NCBI GenBank assembly: GCA_022425745.1
Contig: JAKMEW010000072.1
Location: 1 to 35,583, forward strand
Length of the DNA stretch: 35,583 nt
Reading direction: 5' to 3'
Source: Rubripirellula sp.
GTDB lineage: Bacteria; Planctomycetota; Planctomycetia; Pirellulales; Pirellulaceae
The translations under genes and the position numbers were made by a program. Below are positions 23,132-31,045 of the stretch, in pieces; the stretch's first letter is position 1; each line of letters opens with the position of its first letter. The notes under the pieces were generated by a model. That model was not told the origin of the DNA, made no database searches, and was given only the letters and a program-made list of their open reading frames with translations.

Positions 23132-23172
23132 AGACCATCACCTCACGGTAAAACATGTTGCCGTAATGGTCT
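23132..23172 (+). promoter_or_regulatory. Inverted repeat in the 5' leader of the membrane cassette
   Basis: Outer arms AGACCAT (23132-23138) and ATGGTCT (23166-23172), inner arms ACGG (23145-23148) and CCGT (23161-23164), with a 12-nt loop. It ends 13 nt before the AGGAGG ribosome site. It may be a translational control hairpin or protein target; no long T-run follows, so an intrinsic terminator is unlikely. Confidence 0.45.
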
Positions 23173-23198
23173 TTCGTTAACGATGAGGAGGTAAACCT

Positions 23199-23831
23199 TT
23201 GTTTGACAATCGTTTAATGCTTCCACGCTTTTACCGAAACCTTGCAGCATTCGTTTCCCTTTTATTCCTCGGCGATGCTCAGGCTGACCTGATCCCGTCG
23301 GGTCACAAGAGCATCACACACCAGCTCGTTTTTTTAGATTCGCCTCTTCTGACGGAACATCGTTTAATTGCCGCTCCGGTTCGAGGCTTTGGTGGGTTTA
23401 CTGAAGTGAAGGCGGGTCATCCGTTTTATTTCTCTTCAAAATATGGCACGAAAATCTATGCCGTCCCAAAGGATTATCAACCGCCAACTCGCTACACCCC
23501 TGGTGAGGTGCTTCCTTTTCCACAGAGTGAACCACCTACCAACTCCATTACTTCTGTCTCACTGCTGCAAAAGACGAGTCGGATCGAAACGCATTGCAGA
23601 TTAGTGGCGGTCACGGAAACGTCACTTGAAATAGAAGTGATTGAGGAGATTTGGTTCGATGAACTCAACAATGTGACGACGGGTGGACTCAGTCTTTTGG
23701 GAAAAATTGCGATCTCGTTAGTTGGACTCGCTGGCTGCCTTGCATTGTGGGTATTAAAAAAAATTGGCAAGCGACAGGATTCAACAAACGACCAGATGCA
23801 TTGCGTTGGCAACTCGCAGATCAGCGAATGA
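23199..23831 (+). CDS. Secreted/membrane protein with C-terminal anchor, membrane cassette gene 1
   Basis: 210 aa, unknown function. The start is TTG 23199: AGGAGG (23186-23191) lies exactly 7 nt upstream, the best ribosome site in the window; an ATG six codons in (LMLPRF) is too far. A signal peptide (NLAAFVSLLFLGDAQA) is followed by DLIPSGHKSITHQLVFLDS, a beta-rich extracytoplasmic domain (GFTEVKAGHPFYF, YGTKIYAVPKDY) and a C-terminal helix (about 168-187, IAISLVGLAGCLALWVL) with a charged tail. I recall the general layout, a signal peptide with P-x-G-x-K followed by an export domain, from uncharacterised planctomycete proteins next to a small polytopic membrane protein, as here. The next gene starts 3 nt after its stop. 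Confidence 0.8.
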   Translation: MFDNRLMLPRFYRNLAAFVSLLFLGDAQADLIPSGHKSITHQLVFLDSPLLTEHRLIAAPVRGFGGFTEVKAGHPFYFSSKYGTKIYAVPKDYQPPTRYTPGEVLPFPQSEPPTNSITSVSLLQKTSRIETHCRLVAVTETSLEIEVIEEIWFDELNNVTTGGLSLLGKIAISLVGLAGCLALWVLKKIGKRQDSTNDQMHCVGNSQISE

Positions 23832-23834
23832 CCC

Positions 23835-24170
23835 GTGAAATCAGACCCCTTCGTTTTACTGGTGACCATCAACCTTCTGATGGAGTCCCTCATCGCAACA
23901 TGCTTGTTGCCATTGCTAAGAAAAATTCAACGGGAGAATTTTAGCGGCCGAAATTTTCTCGCCTGCTGCGTGATGGCCAACCTGATGACGCACCCACTTG
24001 CCTTCATCGCTATTGAAGAGCAATTAGCTTGGTTCACGGTGGTGGAAACATTCGTTTTCGTTGCGGAAACCCTATCGTACCGCTTGATTCTTGATTTTCG
24101 CTGGACAGCTGCGTGGACCGCAGCAGCCGTAACGAACGCAGTGACGTTTTTCATTGGGATACTGATGTAA
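23835..24170 (+). CDS. Small polytopic membrane protein, membrane cassette gene 2
   Basis: 111 aa, GTG start joined to the upstream gene as TGA-CCC-GTG in one frame, so the two are almost certainly co-translated. Four hydrophobic segments: FVLLVTINLLMESLIATCLL, LACCVMANLMTHPLAFIAI, LAWFTVVETFVFVAETLSYR and AAWTAAAVTNAVTFFIGILM. Conserved-looking polar residues sit inside or at the edge of helices (E in LLMES, NLMTHP, the two E of VVETFVFVAE, N in VTNAVTF), suggesting a functional membrane site or pore, not a plain anchor. The family is not named by me. With gene 1 it probably forms a membrane complex. Confidence 0.8.
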   Translation: MKSDPFVLLVTINLLMESLIATCLLPLLRKIQRENFSGRNFLACCVMANLMTHPLAFIAIEEQLAWFTVVETFVFVAETLSYRLILDFRWTAAWTAAAVTNAVTFFIGILM

Positions 24171-24384
24171 AAAATCAGCTGGATTAAGGCACACGACAAT
24201 TTCTCTAAACAACCTGAAACCAAAAGGGAATTCCACGGTTACCCCGAATCCCACCTCCCGAACCCCGCAAAAGTTGCTTACATTACTGTCGGTGTGCGGC
24301 GGCGAAGGCACCGCTTACCATCGAAGGCGGAAATGTCGATTTTTCTCCACTGATGGCTTGGGTTGTGTTCGCTACCGACGTCAG

Positions 24385-24458
24385 GGGGCTGTAGCTCAGT
24401 TGGTTAGAGCTGGGGACTCATAATCCCTAGGTCGCGGGTTCAAGTCCTGCCAGCCCTA
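24385..24458 (+). tRNA. tRNA with CAU anticodon (Ile2 or Met)
   Basis: 74-nt cloverleaf: acceptor GGGGCTG with CAGCCCT (G1-U72), A73; D-arm GCTCAGTTGGTTAGAGC; anticodon stem GGGGA/TCCCT with loop CTCATAA (anticodon CAT); T-arm GCGGG-TTCAAGT-CCTGC. The loop CTCATAATC and GGTTCAAGTCC resemble E. coli tRNA-Ile2, whose C34 is changed to lysidine by TilS, while the G1-U72 pair also occurs in tRNA-Met. The first CAU tRNA at 11934 looks more like an elongator Met, so Ile2 is my preferred reading here. No initiator features are seen. No CCA is encoded (CTT follows). Confidence 0.8.
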
Positions 24459-24898
24459 CTTTCTTCCATCCATACAATCGTTCTAAATCGCCTTCCTTCG
24501 GTACATCGGAAGACAACAATCACTCGAACCAAACGTCCCCTGTTTGGTCATTTCCATGAATTCCGACAAGAATCCTTAGTGATTTCCGCTCATATCGCGG
24601 CTAGGCTGCGTTGGATTGGAAAGCCGCAATTCCTATGGCAAACGCGGAATGAGACGGTCGTGAATGCAAGTACCGCGGCAAGGTAACTTGAAATTCACGC
24701 ACGGCAGGGATGCAACGGCAGGGATGCAACGGCACGGATACAACAGCACAGGCGACGGCCTTTGAAGTCTCCGAGAGGAGGTTGATGCCAAACCCGCGTG
24801 GCAACACAAACGATTCACGTGGAACCCCGACCACTGTGTTGGCTCAATTGAAGTAGCAAGACTGGTAACAGTTCCCGCTCCCCTTGCATCTTGATCCT
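24459..24898. other. Intergenic region, 440 bp, with a 14-bp repeat
   Basis: It lies between the CAU tRNA and the caspase-like gene. A hairpin ACCAAAC-GTCCCCT-GTTTGGT occurs at 24528-24548 but without a T-run. The 14-bp triple repeat is at 24701-24742. Minus-strand frames crossing the repeat show repetitive Cys/Pro/Val sequence and are not credible genes. Confidence 0.5.
24701..24742. repeat. 14-bp tandem repeat, three copies
   Basis: acggcagggatgca is repeated exactly at 24701-24714 and 24715-24728, and with two changes at 24729-24742. A decayed fourth copy may follow. No function is assigned. Confidence 0.85.
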
Positions 24899-26374
24899 AT
24901 GAATACGTCAGCTTTTGTTCGAATCCTTTGTGCGTCTTTAGCAATTGTGATTTCGTCCTTCCCATCATTTTCTGAAGGCAAGAATGTCTTCCTTACGATC
25001 GGTGGTGGTTATCTGCCATCAGGGAATCAAGCATCGCTAGAACGCAATGTTCTTTACTTTCAGAGAACCTTGGAATCTCAGTTTACAACAGAGATACAGC
25101 ACGACATCTTTTTTGCTGATGGAAAAGATAAAGGGGCTGACTTGCAGGTGATGGATCGTGATCAGGTACCGGAGCCAAACCGCATGATGGCTGAGTTCTT
25201 CGGAACTCAACGAAACCTCGGCCTCAGCTATCGCGACCATGGCATCAGTGATGTGCGAGATTCGACGAAACCCGACAATCTTAAAAAGTGGTTTAAAGAC
25301 GAGGGAGCCAAACTACAACCCGGTGACCGCTTGTTCATCTATGTCACGTCACATGGCAATGGAAGCTCCGATAAAAAGCAACCGCACAACACAACGATCG
25401 CAACTTGGGGTCGCTCATCTCTGTCGGTCAAAGAACTGGCAGAGAGTCTTGAGCTGATTAACGATCAGGTGAATGTGGTCGTTGTCATGGTGCAATGCCA
25501 TGCCGGTGGTTTCGCAAGAATCATCTACAAAAATGCAGACCCAGAACAGGGTCTATCAAGTCAGCGTCGAATCGGATTCTTTGCAACCGTTCATGATCGA
25601 CCCGCGGCGGGATGCACACCCGACATCAACGAAGCGAACTATGCAGAATACAGCAGCTACTTTCTTGCTGCGTTATCTGGGATCGACAGACTCGGTAATG
25701 CCCTAGAGCGACCAGACTACAACAAGGATGGAGTGACTTCACTCGAGGAAGCACATGCCTATGTCATCCTGACTGCGAACACCATCGACTTCCCAATCAA
25801 AACCTCGGATATTTACTTAGATCAATACAGTGAATTTGGTGAGGGGGAATCGGAACTCCTGCCTGACGATCTCGCTTATGACAAGGTACTGGAACTCGCA
25901 ACACCCACCGAGACAGCAATCCTGGAAGGCCTCTCGCAGCAATTAGAACTTTCCGGTAACGACAGACTGGTGGATGCCTACAACGTCTTGCACCCGGAAA
26001 AAAAAGAGGGCGAAAAGAGACGACCGCGGCAGCCTCCTGAACATGAAAAACTACGAGTCAAAATTCGCGAAGACCTGCGTAAACGCTGGCCGCAACTCTC
26101 AAATCTCCTGAACCCAGTTTCCATTGAGCTCATCACAACCCGTCAGAGTGAGTTTCTCGACGCAATCAAAATGCATCCAAATTACGCTCGCTATCGAGAA
26201 CTTAAACAAGCTTCAGAAAGCGAACTGAATGACGCGGAACGCAAAGTGAAATATGACCGATTCCTGCGAGTCGCAGACCACATTATCTTGCGAGAAAACC
26301 TGCATCGAAAACAACAGGATGATCGAGTCCAAGAATTCAATCGAATCATTGAACTTGAACAATCGTTTTTTTAG
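24899..26374 (+). CDS. Secreted caspase-like (clan CD) peptidase with EF-hand
   Basis: 491 aa from ATG 24899; TTG 24884 adds five residues but lacks support. Signal peptide: FVRILCASLAIVISSFPSFS. The peptidase core resembles legumain/caspase (C13/C14): an early strand KNVFLTIGGGY, the catalytic His152 in LFIYVTSHGNGSSD, and Cys200 after a hydrophobic strand in VVVVMVQCHAGGFA. A canonical EF-hand loop (D273, N275, D277, G278, E284; DYNKDGVTSLEE) lies after the core, suggesting calcium dependence. The C-terminus (about 330-491) is helical and charged, rich in Lys/Glu/Arg, possibly a regulatory or substrate-binding segment. Clan CD peptidases cleave after Asn, Asp, Arg or Lys; specificity cannot be told. 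It stands alone; purC is convergent 45 bp downstream. Confidence 0.82.
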   Translation: MNTSAFVRILCASLAIVISSFPSFSEGKNVFLTIGGGYLPSGNQASLERNVLYFQRTLESQFTTEIQHDIFFADGKDKGADLQVMDRDQVPEPNRMMAEFFGTQRNLGLSYRDHGISDVRDSTKPDNLKKWFKDEGAKLQPGDRLFIYVTSHGNGSSDKKQPHNTTIATWGRSSLSVKELAESLELINDQVNVVVVMVQCHAGGFARIIYKNADPEQGLSSQRRIGFFATVHDRPAAGCTPDINEANYAEYSSYFLAALSGIDRLGNALERPDYNKDGVTSLEEAHAYVILTANTIDFPIKTSDIYLDQYSEFGEGESELLPDDLAYDKVLELATPTETAILEGLSQQLELSGNDRLVDAYNVLHPEKKEGEKRRPRQPPEHEKLRVKIREDLRKRWPQLSNLLNPVSIELITTRQSEFLDAIKMHPNYARYRELKQASESELNDAERKVKYDRFLRVADHIILRENLHRKQQDDRVQEFNRIIELEQSFF

Positions 26375-26419
26375 AGAATTGAAAAGGTTTAATTAAGCAT
26401 CACCAACGGGCGATCACAT

Positions 26420-27325
26420 TCACGATCCACTCAATCGCTCGAATGCTTCGCGATACTTCGCCGCTGTCTGCTCAATGATCTCAGCGGGTAACTCAGGTGG
26501 CTCACTGTTCTTGTCCCAACCACACTGGGATAACCATTCCCGTACAAACTGCTTATCAAACGAAGGCTGTGCCTGACCGGGCTGGTAGACATCTGCACTC
26601 CAGAATCTAGAGCTATCGGGGGTAAGCACTTCATCGATCAGAACGATTTCCTCATTCACTAAGCCGAATTCAAACTTCGTGTCAGCAATAAGAATCCCGT
26701 GAGCCGAAGCGTGGTCACAGGCGGTGTGGTAAATATGAAGACTCAACTGTTTTAGCTTCTGTGATAACTCTGAGCCTAAATCTTCAATCATACGATCAAT
26801 CGATACATTCTCGTCGTGACCCTCCTCTGCCTTGGTAGCAGGAGTGAAGATCGGCTCAGGAAGTCGATCGCACTGCACAAGATTCGCCGGAAGAGAATTA
26901 CCGCAAATAGCTCCGGTGCTTTGGTATTCGCGAAGCCCGCTGCCTTCCAAATAACCTCGAACCACACACTCAAATGGAACCACACTTGCTTTTTCGGTCA
27001 GCATGATACGACCGCGAAGGGGATCGGTATCAAACTGGGAAGAAAACGAAGGAAGGATCTCAGTGCTAATCAGGTGATGTCTAACTCCGAGCAATTGAAA
27101 CCAAAACTCGCTCATCGCTGTCAGAAGACGCCCTTTTTCCGGAATACCGCTCGGCAGAATGTAATCAAATGCACTAATGCGATCGGTGCTAACAATCAAC
27201 AGATTGTCCCCAAGATCATAGACGTCACGAACCTTTCCGCTACGCTTCGGGAACGGCAGGTTGGTACCAAGAAGCGCCCCATTTGAATCAAAACGATAAA
27301 GTTCTTGATCTGGCGACTGGGTCAT
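26420..27325 (-). CDS. purC: Phosphoribosylaminoimidazole-succinocarboxamide synthase (SAICAR synthetase)
   Basis: 301 aa. PurC joins CAIR and aspartate with ATP to give SAICAR, step seven (eighth in some counts) of de novo purine synthesis in the cytosol. Motifs run in order: [15 protein letters not shown] (ATP-binding N-lobe), [37 protein letters not shown], and [19 protein letters not shown]. Length and layout match the long (about 300-aa, yeast Ade1-like) form common in planctomycetes, longer than the 237-aa E. coli enzyme. ATG 27325 begins [16 protein letters not shown]. No other de novo purine gene is adjacent. It is divergent from the GH10-like gene over 151 bp. Confidence 0.96.
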   Translation of the reverse strand: MTQSPDQELYRFDSNGALLGTNLPFPKRSGKVRDVYDLGDNLLIVSTDRISAFDYILPSGIPEKGRLLTAMSEFWFQLLGVRHHLISTEILPSFSSQFDTDPLRGRIMLTEKASVVPFECVVRGYLEGSGLREYQSTGAICGNSLPANLVQCDRLPEPIFTPATKAEEGHDENVSIDRMIEDLGSELSQKLKQLSLHIYHTACDHASAHGILIADTKFEFGLVNEEIVLIDEVLTPDSSRFWSADVYQPGQAQPSFDKQFVREWLSQCGWDKNSEPPELPAEIIEQTAAKYREAFERLSGS

Positions 27326-27476
27326 TTCGGCTATTCCTAATAATTTCGTCCGATCTCACGAAGAAACCCGCGTCCGGTCGCAGGCGAATGGGAGAATGAT
27401 TAGGATACGAGGCTTCAGCCATTCGCGGGAGTGCCACAAACGGTGATGAAATCACTTTTCTAGGTCAACCGACTCC

Positions 27477-29024
27477 ATGACCCCATCTGCAAATCGTACT
27501 GACGACGCGAAAAACATGGGTCAATTCCAATTCCAAGTCAGCAAAAGTCTGCTCCAAAGTCTGCCGGACTACGTCTGGAACAGCGCACATTTTTGCGGAC
27601 CAAACGGAACCCCATGGCAGTCTCTGACGTCACGCAACGATGAATCGCTCACGATTCAAACAAAGATGCCTGCGTCGGGAAAGATACAGATTCAGTGGCC
27701 AATCGACGGATTGGGCACAAGACTCCTATCAACCTGTAGCCTCTCATCATCGGGTTCAAAGCAGTATCACCTATTAATCGAGCTTGCGCGTGGAAGTTGC
27801 TATCGAGCAAGAACACTTGGTGCCGCATGGGAACAACTTGGTGCCCCGGCGAATGAAACATTTCTTCAAAGACTTGATGAAGGTACACGCTGCTTTCTTG
27901 AGGCGATCAGCAATCTGCCAAACGGACAAGCCGCAACTGACCTCGCGATTGAAGCCATCGCACTGCTTGAACAATCCCTAGATCTTATTGCTCAAGAATA
28001 CGCCAGTCACTCCATCTTGCAGCGCAAGCAGCGCGACCCAAAGCTCAGCACCTTGCTAGCCGCATCCGTCCTTGTGGGTGTTGATCGCGATGCGTTTGTC
28101 AATCGACCCGAATCGCAGGTCATCTACACAGAGACTTTTAATACTGGTGCGATGCGTTTCAACTGGCGGGACGTCGAAGGTGAACGCGGACAATTCGATT
28201 TTACGCCTGCCAAGAAGACGGTGGAGCAATTTCAACAAATGGGTCTGCGAGCGATTGCGGGACCGCTGATTGATTTTGAAAAAGAATTCTTGCCGGAATG
28301 GGTTACAAACATCGCGGACGACTTCGATTCGCTACAGCAAGTCGCATTGAACTACGTTGAACAAACCATTTCACAGCTCAAAGGTTCAGTGCAACTTTGG
28401 AACTGCATTTCCGGGATGAACACCGGCGGCCCCTTCCAAATGGATGATGAACAGATAATGCGACTCAGCCTCGCTGTTCTGCAAGCTGTCCGACGAACGG
28501 ATCCAGAAACACCCGCAGTGATCTCGTTTGATCAACCCTTTGGGGAATACATGCGCAAAGCGGGTGGCGGTGTACCAGCATTGAAGGTCGCAGAAACACT
28601 GGCCCGATGCGGACTCGGCATGGCCGGTATCGGACTTGATGTCAAACTTAATTATGGCGACGCTGGATCGATGCAGCGATCAGCGATGGATTTTTCACAG
28701 CAGCTTGATCGTTGGGGAACCCTCGGATTACCGCTTCTTGTGCAACTGGCTGCACCAGCAGACTCTCGCCGAGACCCATTGGCGTTGATGGATCACACTG
28801 CCGAGTTAAACCCCAACGAACACTCTTGTAATCAGCAGGAGAAGATCATTGAGCCCCTTCTGCCGATCCTGCTCGCGAAGCCCTACATCCATGGGATTGT
28901 CTGGAATGGATGGTCTGATGAGGGCGATCATCTTCTTGCAAACTCAGGATTGATCGATGCCGATCAACAACCACGCCCCCTACAAAAGTTGTTGGCGAAG
29001 ATTCGCTCTGACCATTTAGCTTGA
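27477..29024 (+). CDS. GH10-like protein lacking both catalytic glutamates
   Basis: 515 aa. The C-terminal 340 residues follow the GH10 (xylanase) barrel: MRFNWRDVEGERGQFDFTPA matches the M-K-W-x-x-x-E/P-x-x-G-x-F-x-F blade, QMGLRAIAGPLIDF the next strand, and IHGIVWNGWSDEGDHLLANS the end strand, followed by GLIDADQQPRPLQKLL. The acid/base motif W-D-V-V-N-E reads WNCISG (Glu replaced by Gly313), and the nucleophile motif T-E-L-D reads IGLD (Gly386). It is therefore unlikely to cleave glycosides by the retaining GH10 mechanism. The N-terminal 170 residues are a separate beta-rich domain plus helical linker, unrecognised. No signal peptide is seen. The gene stands upstream of an SMP-30-like gene on the same strand, 186 bp away. 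Confidence 0.82.
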   Translation: MTPSANRTDDAKNMGQFQFQVSKSLLQSLPDYVWNSAHFCGPNGTPWQSLTSRNDESLTIQTKMPASGKIQIQWPIDGLGTRLLSTCSLSSSGSKQYHLLIELARGSCYRARTLGAAWEQLGAPANETFLQRLDEGTRCFLEAISNLPNGQAATDLAIEAIALLEQSLDLIAQEYASHSILQRKQRDPKLSTLLAASVLVGVDRDAFVNRPESQVIYTETFNTGAMRFNWRDVEGERGQFDFTPAKKTVEQFQQMGLRAIAGPLIDFEKEFLPEWVTNIADDFDSLQQVALNYVEQTISQLKGSVQLWNCISGMNTGGPFQMDDEQIMRLSLAVLQAVRRTDPETPAVISFDQPFGEYMRKAGGGVPALKVAETLARCGLGMAGIGLDVKLNYGDAGSMQRSAMDFSQQLDRWGTLGLPLLVQLAAPADSRRDPLALMDHTAELNPNEHSCNQQEKIIEPLLPILLAKPYIHGIVWNGWSDEGDHLLANSGLIDADQQPRPLQKLLAKIRSDHLA

Positions 29025-29210
29025 CAAGCTAATGAGTGGCCCTCAACTAATCCAAATGCGATTGCATTGCCAAATGATCCTTGCTGGAATGAATCTCGCT
29101 ATAATTCGGGAGCAAATTGGTTCGCACCCAGCTGAAAAACACGGATGCAGTGAATCATTAAATTCGATCCCAAACATGCCCATTTACTCCTACAACCTAT
29201 TTCCCAGCAG

Positions 29211-30119
29211 ATGAAACGATCCACATCTTTTACCGTTGCACTCTTGATTTTGATGCTTCCGTGTTTGAGCTTGGCAGAGGAGACCATTCGACCGGAAGGT
29301 GAGGTCGAAACGGTCAAAACAGGATTTACATTCACCGAGGGTCCTTCTTGGGATCCACAAGGTACTCTCTTCTTCACCGACATCCCCAACACTGCGATTC
29401 ACGCGGTAGCACCGAACGGAGAGGTAACGGTATTCACCAGTGATTCCAAACACACCAATGGCACACTCGTCGATGCCAATGGAAGGCTTTTGGCTTGCCA
29501 GATGGATGGCCAGGTTGTCGCCTACAACACTCGCACAAAAAAGACGACTGTCTTAGCCGATTCCTACGAAGGCAAACGCTTCAATGCCCCCAATGATTTG
29601 GTGATCGACACCGATGGCGGGATCTATTTCACCGACCCTCTTTTCCGCGCCCCCGAGCCACTACCGCAAGAAATCCAAGCGCTTTACTACATTGCTAAAT
29701 CTGGCAAAGTAACGCGAGTTACGGATCACATTGCAGCTCCCAATGGTGTCGCCCTCTCCCCAAATGGCAAGCATCTCTACGTTGCACCTAGCCACCAATC
29801 TGACATGCTGGTTTACGATGTTGAGGGTCCAGGGAAATTGACCAATGGACGAGTCTTCTGCAGCCTAACTCAGCCCGAAGGTAAAAGCGGAACGGGCGGT
29901 GACGGCATGGTGATTGATGTCGAGGGTAACCTCTATTTTACAACTCACCTCGGGGTAGAGATTTTTTCACCGAAAGGGGAGAAGGTAGGACTGGTGCAAT
30001 TTCCAGAACAGCCCGCAAACGTGACGTTCGGAGGAGAGGATCGCAAAATGATGTACGTCACTGCACGCACCGGCCTCTACCGCGTCAAAATGCCAATCGC
30101 CGGACTCAAACCCAACTAA
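29211..30119 (+). CDS. SMP-30/gluconolactonase/LRE-family protein, secreted
   Basis: 302 aa six-bladed propeller with signal peptide (FTVALLILMLPCLSLAEE). Metal-site landmarks are present: Glu in FTFTEGPSWDP, Asn in NAPNDLVIDTDGGIYFTD, Asn in IAAPNGVALSPNGKHLYVA and Asp in GTGGDGMVIDVEGNLYFTT. Such proteins hydrolyse sugar lactones such as gluconolactone in the periplasm or act as related phosphoesterases. Compared with the cytosolic SMP-30-like protein at 13150, this is a closer match to the canonical motifs. ATG 29211 has no strong ribosome site. It is followed by a convergent SDR gene only 17 bp from its stop, and by a DUF6807 gene, so a link to sugar breakdown is plausible. Confidence 0.9.
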   Translation: MKRSTSFTVALLILMLPCLSLAEETIRPEGEVETVKTGFTFTEGPSWDPQGTLFFTDIPNTAIHAVAPNGEVTVFTSDSKHTNGTLVDANGRLLACQMDGQVVAYNTRTKKTTVLADSYEGKRFNAPNDLVIDTDGGIYFTDPLFRAPEPLPQEIQALYYIAKSGKVTRVTDHIAAPNGVALSPNGKHLYVAPSHQSDMLVYDVEGPGKLTNGRVFCSLTQPEGKSGTGGDGMVIDVEGNLYFTTHLGVEIFSPKGEKVGLVQFPEQPANVTFGGEDRKMMYVTARTGLYRVKMPIAGLKPN

Positions 30120-30136
30120 CGGCGATCTGAATCTAG

Positions 30137-30949
30137 CTATTTGGCTGACCATCCCCGAGGCGGGTCTGGCTGTTGCCATGCGCTCATCCCGCCATCAACG
30201 TAAATGGTTTGACCATGGACATGACGTGCTGCGTCAGAGAGCAAAAAGACAGCGGTGCCGCCGCACACGTCCGGCTCAGGGACTTCGCCTGAGGGGGTGT
30301 GCAGTTTCATCCAGCCATCAAGCTCCTTGTTCTGATTCAAGATGTCAGTCAGAGGGGTTCTAACTAACCCAGGAGCCATTGAATTCACTCGTATTTTATG
30401 CGGTGCCAAGGAAACGCATAGCGATCGCACCATGGCCGCAACGGCCCCCTTGCTAGTGTCATAGGCAGTGTGGTCCGGTTCGGACAGGAGGCCGTTGATC
30501 GAGCCTGTAAACAGGACGCGTCCACTGATCCCATCAGCGATCCATCTTCGTGCAAATGCCTGAGTCAGGAAGTAGCCGGCGTACACATTCAGAGACATCG
30601 TCTTTTGGAAACATTCTTGGGTCATCTCCAAGAATGGGGGATCAATATAGGTTCCGGCGTTGTTGACCAGTAAATCAATCCCGGGCTGCAATGCATCGAT
30701 ACGCTCCATCAACGCATCCAAGTACTCGCACGGAGGTTGTGAAAGATCCTGAGTGATCAGATCGGCTTTCACACCCTGGGAACGACACAGCGATAAGGTG
30801 CCTTGTGCCGCATCGTCGTCTTTCAGTCCTACAATCACAACGTCCGCTCCCGCTTGGGCGAGCGAACGAGCGATTGCCGCGCCAACTCCCTGAGTTCCCC
30901 CGGTAATTAGCGCCCGATGCCCACTCAGATCAAATGGCGAACTGTTCAC
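30137..30949 (-). CDS. SDR-family NAD(P)-dependent oxidoreductase
   Basis: 270 aa from GTG 30949; the frame also begins at TTG 30955. AGGAG is 9 nt before the GTG but only 3 nt before the TTG, so the GTG is preferred. Classical short-chain dehydrogenase landmarks: coenzyme site ALITGGTQGVGAAIA, LLVNNAGTYIDPP, catalytic Ser in VLFTGSINGL and Tyr/Lys in YDTSKGAVAAMVRSL, then the substrate loop NSMAPGLVRTPL and a VYVDGG-like end (TIYVDGGMSAWQQP). Relatives reduce or oxidise sugars, gluconate, or fatty acyl groups; substrate unknown here, though the neighbouring lactonase-like gene suggests a sugar acid or lactone. It is downstream of the DUF6807 gene on the same strand (96 bp), possibly co-transcribed. 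Confidence 0.92.
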   Translation of the reverse strand: MNSSPFDLSGHRALITGGTQGVGAAIARSLAQAGADVVIVGLKDDDAAQGTLSLCRSQGVKADLITQDLSQPPCEYLDALMERIDALQPGIDLLVNNAGTYIDPPFLEMTQECFQKTMSLNVYAGYFLTQAFARRWIADGISGRVLFTGSINGLLSEPDHTAYDTSKGAVAAMVRSLCVSLAPHKIRVNSMAPGLVRTPLTDILNQNKELDGWMKLHTPSGEVPEPDVCGGTAVFLLSDAARHVHGQTIYVDGGMSAWQQPDPPRGWSAK

Positions 30950-31045
30950 CTTCAACTTCTCCTCGTGGTCTGGGAAAGCTGCAGAACGATTGAATCAGGT
31001 GACCGAAAAGACCCTTCCTGCAATCCACTTTATCGGTGGATACAT

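Larger units (their letters stand above)
22814..23198. other. Divergent intergenic region, 385 bp, with leader elements
   Basis: It contains the 12-bp tandem repeat at 22845-22874, a promoter candidate (23065-23091), a leader hairpin (23132-23172) and a strong ribosome site (23186-23191), the last three belonging to the membrane cassette at 23199. The stretch 22875-23060 has no recognised feature. Confidence 0.55.

Noticed and set aside
24528-24548. Hairpin ACCAAAC-GTCCCCT-GTTTGGT downstream of the second tRNA as a terminator
   Set aside because: No T-run follows, and it is 70 nt away from the tRNA end, so an intrinsic terminator is not supported.
24601-24834. Minus-strand Cys/Pro/Val-rich frames over the 14-bp repeat
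   Set aside because: The apparent peptide repetition is just translation of the tandem DNA repeat.
26816-27286. 156-codon plus-strand frame
   Set aside because: Antisense to purC, whose motifs are unambiguous.
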